Positions 58,153 to 64,000 of a stretch of DNA of 64,000 nt are shown here, piece by piece. A model generated the notes under the pieces. That model saw nothing but the letters and a program-made list of their open reading frames with translations, was not told where the DNA came from and made no database searches. Source of the stretch: Sphingomonadales bacterium (lineage in GTDB: Bacteria > Pseudomonadota > Alphaproteobacteria > Sphingomonadales > Sphingomonadaceae); assembly GCA_017302615.1 (NCBI GenBank), contig JAFLDB010000011.1, forward strand, positions 28,654 to 92,653, in the 5' to 3' direction. Numbering within the stretch: position 1 is the first letter of the stretch; the number at the start of each line of letters is the position of its first letter. Both the position numbers and the translations under genes were made by a program.

Positions 58153-59517
58153 CTAGAGCGGGTTGTCCAACTTGATCACCTTCTCGCTCGACTTGCGCTT
58201 GCCGTCCCATGCCTTGCGCGGCGCGGCGAACGAGGCGAGCACGGCACCGTCGCGGGCATAGATGTCCCGGAAGGTTCCCAGCTTGCCGTTGATGTCCGTC
58301 GCCATGGTGAAATACATGATGTAGATCGGGAAGGTCTTGGTCATCGGCACGCGGGTGTACTGGCCGGACCTGGCAATCTCGACCATCTCGGCGGTGGTCT
58401 TGCCCGCGCCCAGGATGCCCATGGTCATGCCCAGTTCCATCGCCCGCTCGGTGCGGACGCAGCCGTGGCTGAGCGCGCGGAAGGTCTGGTTGAACAGCCC
58501 GCGCGAAGGGGTGTCATGGATGAAGATCGCGTGCTCGTTGGGCATGTCGAGCTTCATGAAGCCAAGGGCATTGTTGGGTCCGGGCTGCTGGACCACGGTG
58601 ATCGTGCCGTTCTTGGCCTTGGTCACCTTGTAGCCTTCACGCGCGGCCTGGGCCGGGTTGGCCAGCAGGCGTGCGCCCAGGCCTTCGCCCTTGACGATCG
58701 ACTGCGGCACCGTCCAGGTCGGGTTGAACACCACACCTTCGACCACTTCGGCCAGCTGCGGGGTAGCGGTGCGGCCCGGCTTGCCGACGATGGTCCGGTA
58801 AGACCGGATGATCGTGTTGTCCACCGTCAGCCGCAGCTGGAATTCCGGCACATTGGTAAGCAGGTAGAACTTGCCCAGATCGCGCGGCAGCCAGCGCCAG
58901 CGGTCCATGTTGACGCGGATCAGGTTGCGGCGCGCCTTGTCGGCTTTGGGAGCCACAGCCAGAGCGCCCTTCAGCGCGGCATAGTCCGGCGCGGTCGGGG
59001 CGAGTGCGGCAATCGCGCCGGGAATGTCGTTATCGGCCAGCGCCTTGGCCATCACGGCCGAGGTTGGGCTGGTTTCCACGTCGGTATCGACCACGAACCA
59101 CTGGATCCGCGAATCCATCCGGGTGCGGCCATCGCGCATGTCCTCGACCAGCCAGGCGAAGGACTTGCTGGCCTGCGCGTCGAGTGCGGCGCCAGGCCCG
59201 GCAGCAATCGCGGCCTTCAGCGCGCTGGGCTGGTAATCGGCCGGGATCAGGCCTTCGGCCTCGATCCCCTCGATCACACCGAGCAGGGACCGGGCCTGTT
59301 CGACCGACCAGGTCACAGTCGGTTCGTCGATCGGCAACTGTGCGGCAATGGTTGGCGCGGCGCTCGGCGCCGCAGCGGGCGTGGCCGGAGCGCTGGGTGC
59401 CGGCGATGGGCTCGGCAGAATATTCTCGGGCTGTGACGCCGCAAAGGCGACAGCCGACGTCAGTCCCAGTCCAAGGCCAAGTCCCCAGCCCAGCCGGTAT
59501 TTGCCCCGCACGATCAT
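58153..59517 (-). CDS. L,D-transpeptidase family protein (YcbB-like)
   Basis: 454 residues. A signal peptide or anchor (MIVRGKYRLGWGLGLGLGLTSAVAFA) precedes a Pro/Ala-rich linker, a helical region (about 70-200) and the YkuD catalytic domain: RTIVGKPGRTATPQLAEVV, IFIHDTPSRGLFNQTFRALSHGCVR with catalytic His and Cys. It would form 3-3 cross-links and attach lipoproteins in the periplasm. It is convergent with the small membrane protein, so two L,D-transpeptidase-type genes flank it. Confidence 0.95.
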   Translation of the reverse strand: MIVRGKYRLGWGLGLGLGLTSAVAFAASQPENILPSPSPAPSAPATPAAAPSAAPTIAAQLPIDEPTVTWSVEQARSLLGVIEGIEAEGLIPADYQPSALKAAIAAGPGAALDAQASKSFAWLVEDMRDGRTRMDSRIQWFVVDTDVETSPTSAVMAKALADNDIPGAIAALAPTAPDYAALKGALAVAPKADKARRNLIRVNMDRWRWLPRDLGKFYLLTNVPEFQLRLTVDNTIIRSYRTIVGKPGRTATPQLAEVVEGVVFNPTWTVPQSIVKGEGLGARLLANPAQAAREGYKVTKAKNGTITVVQQPGPNNALGFMKLDMPNEHAIFIHDTPSRGLFNQTFRALSHGCVRTERAMELGMTMGILGAGKTTAEMVEIARSGQYTRVPMTKTFPIYIMYFTMATDINGKLGTFRDIYARDGAVLASFAAPRKAWDGKRKSSEKVIKLDNPL

Positions 59518-59673
59518 GGTATTCTCCCGTACTCAACCGTGTTCCGGCACCGCCGGACCGTCCAACCGTTGGCGATTATGCCGCCAACACTGTTGCGCTT
59601 CAAGCTTTGCTCCAGCCTGAATGCCATGGATATCCGGTGAGCGATTGAACAAAAAACCGTGCAGATCGCCCTG

Positions 59674-60309
59674 TCAGGCGGCGCGCAGGCCGGTAAGTGG
59701 CTTCGCGCCCCGGTCAGTCGCGGAAAGGCCATCGAAAACCGCATCGATGATCCGCGCCAGCTTGTCCTCGCTCAACCGCTGCATCAGCTGCGCCATGGCC
59801 CCGATGTTGACGTAGACGTTGACCATCTGGTTCACCAGGCTGAGCGTCTCGTCGACCGAGAGTCCGGCGAAATGGCCTTCGCCCATCGCCTCGCCGATGA
59901 TTTCGGCCAGATAGTGATCACCCAGGTCGATGTACGAGCGGATCTGCTCGAAGTTCTCCTGACCGATCTCGACATAGGTGGCGAAGGCCACCGGATCGGC
60001 ATCCCATTCCGCTTTCAGCAGGGCAAAGCGCCGGGCAAAGAATTCGAACATCTTGCGGCGCGGCGGAAGGTCGGATGAAACAACCTCTTCCATGATCGCG
60101 ACCTTGGGGGCGAACCAGTGCTCGGCCACCGCCTCGATCAAGGCCTCCTTGCTGTCGAAATAGCGATAGAGGCTGGCGGGCGACATGCCGGCCCGGGCGG
60201 CAATCTCGTTCACCGTGATCGCGCTGGAGCCGCGCTCCTTGATCAGTTCGATGGTCAGGTCGACCAGGTCATGGCGTCCTGCATCAAGGTCAGTCTGCGG
60301 CCTGGCCAT
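59674..60309 (-). CDS. TetR-family transcriptional regulator
   Basis: A 211-residue regulator: LIKERGSSAITVNEIAARAGMSPASLYRYFDSKEALIEAV is the HTH (about 25-65), then a helical ligand-binding domain with EVVSSDLPPRRKMFEFFARR. It is divergent from a 5'-nucleotidase gene; an inverted repeat (60376-60395) in the spacer may be its operator. The ligand is unknown. The segment 59518-59673 upstream of the L,D-transpeptidase holds no gene. Confidence 0.93.
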   Translation of the reverse strand: MARPQTDLDAGRHDLVDLTIELIKERGSSAITVNEIAARAGMSPASLYRYFDSKEALIEAVAEHWFAPKVAIMEEVVSSDLPPRRKMFEFFARRFALLKAEWDADPVAFATYVEIGQENFEQIRSYIDLGDHYLAEIIGEAMGEGHFAGLSVDETLSLVNQMVNVYVNIGAMAQLMQRLSEDKLARIIDAVFDGLSATDRGAKPLTGLRAA

Positions 60310-60375
60310 CGCGATCTTTCTCCCCGGGGGTCTTGTCCTGCAGATATAAATGATCGCGGGACATTTTCAAGAAAC

Positions 60376-60395
60376 TGTATTGCACATTTAATACA
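60376..60395. promoter_or_regulatory. candidate operator between TetR gene and 5'-nucleotidase gene
   Basis: TGTATT (60376-60381) and AATACA (60390-60395) are perfect inverted arms separated by 8 bp, in the 124-bp divergent spacer. The site overlaps the likely promoter zone and starts 39 bp before the nucleotidase start codon. Suits a TetR-family dimer, but the inner bases are not symmetric. Confidence 0.5.
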
Positions 60396-60433
60396 CATGG
60401 CCAGTTGCCGGTGGCTTGCGCTAAGCTGACGGC

Positions 60434-62185
60434 ATGACCCAGTTCACCGCCAAGTCCGCCCGATTCGTCCGTCTGCTGCCGGCCCTGCTGTTGCCCGTCG
60501 TGGCGGCCTGCGCCCAGCCGGGCAGTGTTCGTACCTCCGCGCCAGACAATCGCCCGGTCACGGTCGGGATCATCGCGATCAACGATTTCCATGGCAGCCT
60601 TGAACCGCCCAGGCTTTCGGTGCCGACGCCCGATGGAAAGGGTGGTACTGTGCCGGTTCCGGCCGGCGGCGCGGCCTGGCTGGCCAGTGCGGTCGATACT
60701 GTGCGCAGCGGTTATTCCTTCAGTCTGACCGTATCTGCCGGAGATCTGATCAGCGCGTCGCAACTGTCATCCTCGATCTACCTGGACGAGCCGACCATCG
60801 GTGTCGCCAACCGGATCGGGCTCGATTTCAATGCGGTGGGCAATCACGAGTTTGATCGCGGCCGGGCCGAACTGTTGCGGATGCAGAACGGCGGTTGTGA
60901 AAAGCATACCCCGCGCCAGCCCTGTGCGGTGGAGCCCTTCAAGGGCGCCGGCTTCAGGTTCCTGGCCGCGAGCACTCTGACGGAAAGCGGACAACCGCTG
61001 TTTCCGCCTTATGCGATCCGCAGCTTTGGCAAGGGCGACAGAGAGGTGAAGGTAGCCGTCATCGGCTTGACCCTCAAGGATACGCCCAGCCTGGTCTCCC
61101 CGGGCGGCATCAAGGGTCTGCGCTTCATGGACGAGGCCGACACGGTCAATGCGCTTGTCCCGATCCTGAAGGACCAGGGCGCGGATGCCATCGTCCTGCT
61201 GATCCACCAGGGCGGCGCACAGGACGGCAGCGGCAATCCCAACACCTGTGTCGGCCTGACCGGGGAGATCCGCCCGATCCTCGACCGCCTCGATCCGCGG
61301 GTTGACGTGGTGGTATCGGGGCACACCCACCGGTCTTACGTCTGCAATTACGGGGATTACAATCCGGCCAAGCCGATCTTGCTGACCAGCGCCGGCAACT
61401 ACGGCACGCAGGTGACCGACATCACCCTGTCGATTGATCCGGCGGCGGGCAGGGTGGTGGACAAGCGGGCAAAGAACCTGATTGTCCAGTCCGTGCCCTA
61501 TACCAGCCCGCGCGGCACGGTGGCCAATACCGATCTCGTGCCCCGGTTCGCCCCGCGCGCCGATGTGGCAGACTATGTCACCACTTATACCGATGCCGCC
61601 AAAGCGTTCTCGCAGCGCCCGGCCGGACGGCTCGCAGGACCGGCTTCCGGCCGGCCGCTGGCGATGCTGATTGCCGATGCGCAGCTGGCCGCTACCGCCA
61701 ATGCCGGGGCGCAGATCGCTTTCATGAACCCGTTCGGCGTGCGCGCGGCACTGGTGCCGGGAACGGGCGGGGCGCTGACTTATGGCGATCTCTACGCGGC
61801 CCAGCCATTCAACAATACGCTGGTCACGCAAAGCCTGTCCGGCGCCGATCTCAAGGCCCTGCTGGAAATGGGCTTTGACGGGGTCGGGCCGGAACAGGCG
61901 CTGATCCCCTCGGCCGGGTTTACCTATACGGTCGATCGCTCACGCCCGGTCGGGCAGCGGATCGTGGCAATGCGCTTCAACGGGCAGCCGATCGATCCGA
62001 ACGGCACCTATCGCGTGACGACCAATTCGTTCCTGGCCCAGGGCGGCGATGGTTTCACCGTGCTGACGGCGCAGAAAGTGGCCCAGGTCGGGATGCCCGA
62101 TCTCGACGCGCTGGAAGCCTGGCTGCAAGGCAAGGGGCCGCGCGCCGTGCCGGGCGAGGAGCGTGTGGTGGGATTGGAGCCCTAA
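60434..62185 (+). CDS. bifunctional 5'-nucleotidase/metallophosphatase lipoprotein
   Basis: 583 residues. A lipobox in VVAAC (about residue 29) marks a lipoprotein. The metallophosphatase domain has IIAINDFHGSLEP, GNHEFDRGRAEL and VSGHTHRSYVC (metal ligands). The C-terminal 5'-nucleotidase domain follows from about 380, with MNPFGVRAAL and TNSFLAQGGDGFTVL. It would dephosphorylate nucleotides or sugar nucleotides in the periplasm, recovering phosphate or nucleoside. The start ATG 60434 follows a weak site. Regulated perhaps by the divergent TetR. Confidence 0.94.
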   Translation: MTQFTAKSARFVRLLPALLLPVVAACAQPGSVRTSAPDNRPVTVGIIAINDFHGSLEPPRLSVPTPDGKGGTVPVPAGGAAWLASAVDTVRSGYSFSLTVSAGDLISASQLSSSIYLDEPTIGVANRIGLDFNAVGNHEFDRGRAELLRMQNGGCEKHTPRQPCAVEPFKGAGFRFLAASTLTESGQPLFPPYAIRSFGKGDREVKVAVIGLTLKDTPSLVSPGGIKGLRFMDEADTVNALVPILKDQGADAIVLLIHQGGAQDGSGNPNTCVGLTGEIRPILDRLDPRVDVVVSGHTHRSYVCNYGDYNPAKPILLTSAGNYGTQVTDITLSIDPAAGRVVDKRAKNLIVQSVPYTSPRGTVANTDLVPRFAPRADVADYVTTYTDAAKAFSQRPAGRLAGPASGRPLAMLIADAQLAATANAGAQIAFMNPFGVRAALVPGTGGALTYGDLYAAQPFNNTLVTQSLSGADLKALLEMGFDGVGPEQALIPSAGFTYTVDRSRPVGQRIVAMRFNGQPIDPNGTYRVTTNSFLAQGGDGFTVLTAQKVAQVGMPDLDALEAWLQGKGPRAVPGEERVVGLEP

Positions 62186-62982
62186 CGCTTCTTCGGCGGC
62201 CAGGGGATGAAGCCGGACGTCCGGGCGATGTAATCGGCGTACTTGTCCCCCCGCTTCTTCTTCATGCCCGCTTCCAGCAGCGCGGCGCCGGACCATTTGG
62301 TCAGGGTGAAGGCCAGGAACAGCGGCCCCGGCAGGGTGAGGAGGGCATATTGCCAGCCTGCTCCCAGGGCGCAGAGCCAGATGCCCCACCACGCCGCGCA
62401 ATCGCCAAAGTAATTGGGGTGGCGGGTATAGCGCCACAGGCCGGTGTCTAGGATCCGCCCTTCGTTGGCCGGGTTGGCCTTGAACTGCGCCAGCTGCCAA
62501 TCGCCGACCCATTCGAAAAAGATGCCGACAAGGTAGATGGCGAGGCCCAGCCAGGCGACGGGCGGGATCGCGGCCGGTTCCGGGCTGGCCAGGATCGCCA
62601 CTTGCGCCGGGCTCGAAACCAGAAACAGCAGGAAGGCCTGGCCAAGCCAGATCTTGGTCAGCGCGGCCCAAGCGAACCGCCCGGCCTCCCGGTCCTTCTT
62701 GAGAATGCGGACATAGCGCTGGTCCTCACCCTCGCGTCGCCAGCGGCGCAGCAGATAGATGCCGAGGCGGAAACCCCAGGCCGCCGTCATCGCCATGATC
62801 AGTGTCGCCAGTCCGCCGGGCTCGGGTCGCACCTGCAGCCAGCTGACCACGGCCATCAGCCCCATCCCGGCCCCCCAGAAGGAATCGATGAAGGACACAT
62901 CGTTGATCCTTACCGAGATGAGCCACAGCAGCAGCACAGTGGCGATCAGGATCGCGGCATTGATGGCCAGGGCCTCAATCAT
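62182..62982 (-). CDS. DUF1295 domain protein (steroid 5-alpha-reductase-like)
   Basis: A 266-residue membrane protein with about six segments. DSFWGAGMGLMAVVSWLQ, DTGLWRYTRHPNYFGDCAAWWGIWLCALG and KRGDKYADYIARTSGF are family motifs; RHPNYFGD is the NADPH-region signature of the DUF1295/steroid-reductase-like group. It may reduce an isoprenoid or sterol-like double bond, or act on fatty acids. It overlaps the acyltransferase stop by 4 bp and the nucleotidase end by 4 bp, tail-to-tail. Confidence 0.92.
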   Translation of the reverse strand: MIEALAINAAILIATVLLLWLISVRINDVSFIDSFWGAGMGLMAVVSWLQVRPEPGGLATLIMAMTAAWGFRLGIYLLRRWRREGEDQRYVRILKKDREAGRFAWAALTKIWLGQAFLLFLVSSPAQVAILASPEPAAIPPVAWLGLAIYLVGIFFEWVGDWQLAQFKANPANEGRILDTGLWRYTRHPNYFGDCAAWWGIWLCALGAGWQYALLTLPGPLFLAFTLTKWSGAALLEAGMKKKRGDKYADYIARTSGFIPWPPKKR

Positions 62983-63611
62983 TCGGATTCTCCCTTCAGC
63001 AGCCGCATGGCTTGGGCTTCCATGACCTTGAAGCGGGGTTCATCGGGCAGCTTGGAGCGCATGAACGCGGCAATCCTGGCCAGATCTTCGGCATAGTTGC
63101 CACTGGGCCACATCGCCGGGCCAAAGCCCAGCCGCTTGGTCGCGTTGCAGACCCAGGTCGGCACGAACGGGACCCCGGCGGCCTGAGCGATGTGGTAGAA
63201 ACCCGATTTCCAGGTTCCATCGCTGGACCTTGTGCCTTCTGTCGCAATGACCAGCGCCAGTTCATCGCGGCGGGCGAATTCGGCGGCGATTTGGTCGACG
63301 TAATTGGCGCGGCTGCGCCGATCGACCGCAATACCGCCCATGTCTTCCATGAACCGCTTCAGGGGCCATTTGAACAGGGTGTGCTTGCCCATGAAATTGG
63401 GCCGGATACCCGTTTCGGCAGTCGCCCCGGTGAAGAACACGAAATCCCAGTTGGAGGTATGCGGCGCTCCGGCGATGACGAACTTCTTCGTCTCCGGCAG
63501 GACGCCTTCCAGTTTCCAGCCCTTCCAGTGATAGATCTTCATGATCAGCGCGCGCACAAGGCGCGAGGAGAGCGATGGCGGCCGTCCGGAGCTGTGGCCG
63601 GTGATCTGCAT
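62979..63611 (-). CDS. 1-acyl-sn-glycerol-3-phosphate acyltransferase-like protein
   Basis: A 210-residue PlsC-family protein. The active site is HTSNWD (the H-x4-D motif as a tight variant), with EGTRS near the middle for phosphate binding. GGIAVDRRSRANYVDQIA and FVPTWVCNATKRLGFGPAM complete the domain. It would acylate lysophosphatidate or another lysolipid in the inner membrane. It shares a 4-bp overlap with the DUF1295 gene, so both could serve lipid remodelling. Confidence 0.9.
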   Translation of the reverse strand: MQITGHSSGRPPSLSSRLVRALIMKIYHWKGWKLEGVLPETKKFVIAGAPHTSNWDFVFFTGATAETGIRPNFMGKHTLFKWPLKRFMEDMGGIAVDRRSRANYVDQIAAEFARRDELALVIATEGTRSSDGTWKSGFYHIAQAAGVPFVPTWVCNATKRLGFGPAMWPSGNYAEDLARIAAFMRSKLPDEPRFKVMEAQAMRLLKGESE

Positions 63612-63669
63612 GGTCTGGTCGTCTCCCCCTGTGGGCGCGCCTGCTGACGCTGCCGCTCGCCTCTGTCTA

Positions 63670-64000
63670 CTACATCCGGAACACGCCGAAAGCTGGCCGT
63701 TCGGGTATGGGCGCTTCAAGGCTGGCGGCCAGCGCCAGACCCAGCACATCGCGGGTCTGGGCCGGGTCGATCACCCCGTCATCCCACAGCCGCGCGGTAG
63801 CGTAGTAGGGATTGCCCTCGTCCTCGTACTTCTGGCGGATCGGGTTCTTGAACGCCTCGGCCTCTTCCGCCGTCCATTTCGCGGCATCGCGGTGGACGGT
63901 TGCCAGCACCGAAGCGGCCTGTTCCCCGCCCATCACCGAAATGCGGGCATTGGGCCAGGTAAACAGGAAGCGCGGGGAATAGGCCCGTCCGCACATCCCG
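63670..64000 (-). CDS. acyl-CoA carboxylase, carboxyltransferase beta subunit, C-terminal part
   Basis: The window ends inside this gene, so the last ~109 residues are visible. [35 protein letters not shown] is characteristic of the carboxyltransferase subunit of methylcrotonyl-CoA or propionyl-CoA carboxylase. The C-terminus [19 protein letters not shown] then [11 protein letters not shown] is typical of the MCC type. It would transfer CO2 from biotin to an acyl-CoA in leucine or odd-chain degradation. Its start and the biotin-carrying subunit lie outside the window. Confidence 0.9.
   Translation of the reverse strand, partial: GMCGRAYSPRFLFTWPNARISVMGGEQAASVLATVHRDAAKWTAEEAEAFKNPIRQKYEDEGNPYYATARLWDDGVIDPAQTRDVLGLALAASLEAPIPERPAFGVFRM

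Overview
The window is high-GC, densely coded DNA from an alphaproteobacterium, most probably of the order Sphingomonadales (Novosphingobium, Sphingomonas or Erythrobacteraceae type). Pointers are the tandem class-I-like PPK2 genes, a copper-type TonB receptor preceded by a DUF2946 protein, a CrtI-family desaturase, several acyl-CoA and ring-cleavage enzymes, and many small sphingomonad-type proteins. This placement rests on gene content and style, not on a search. Nearly all sequence is chromosomal core or catabolic DNA. No prophage, insertion sequence, CRISPR array or rRNA operon was seen.

Layout. 1-6050: end of an ABC exporter ATPase, nadB, two PPK2 polyphosphate kinases separated by a hairpin-rich spacer, an alpha/beta hydrolase, a repeat-flanked palindrome and a GlsB-type membrane protein. 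6051-9823: a long leader and the class I ribonucleotide reductase genes nrdA-nrdB. 9824-11005: a lower-GC islet holding an unrecognised gene that reads into an atypical tRNA-Leu(CAA), large inverted repeats and a 60-residue protein. 11006-16042: small secreted, membrane and housekeeping-like proteins (M15-like peptidase, DUF7662, nuclease, DUF1330, lipoproteins). 16081-19561: wecC-wecB and a divergent nucleotide-sugar epimerase. 19602-21867: dcd and an acyl-CoA dehydrogenase.

22043-40483 is a long catabolic region. Enoyl-reductase-like protein, LEH/NTF2 protein and two MFS carriers form one operon. A TetR regulator with two 16-bp operators faces an operon of extradiol-type VOC dioxygenase, fumarylacetoacetase-family hydrolase, FAD monooxygenase and Tat-type sulfatase. 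This order suggests desulfation, hydroxylation, ring cleavage and hydrolysis of a phenolic compound. Beyond a tRNA-Gly with a duplicated 3' end come two enoyl-CoA hydratases, SDRs, a second acyl-CoA dehydrogenase, a DsbA-type isomerase, a thioesterase and a Baeyer-Villiger-type monooxygenase.

40691-43765: CrtI-like desaturase, LOG-family protein and prephenate dehydratase. 43820-50068: a six-gene coupled module (DUF4129, DUF4350, MoxR ATPase, DUF58, SpoIIM-like, RDD), the best candidate here for a poorly described system. 50065-56481: isoaspartyl peptidase, acetyltransferases, copper-type uptake pair, ispG and a retropepsin-like protease. 56519-64000: cell-wall L,D-transpeptidases, a TetR regulator divergent from a 5'-nucleotidase lipoprotein, DUF1295 protein, acyltransferase, and the end of an acyl-CoA carboxylase beta subunit.

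Limits: starts were chosen by reading likely ribosome binding sites and family N-termini. Functions are by motif and family recognition without database searches.
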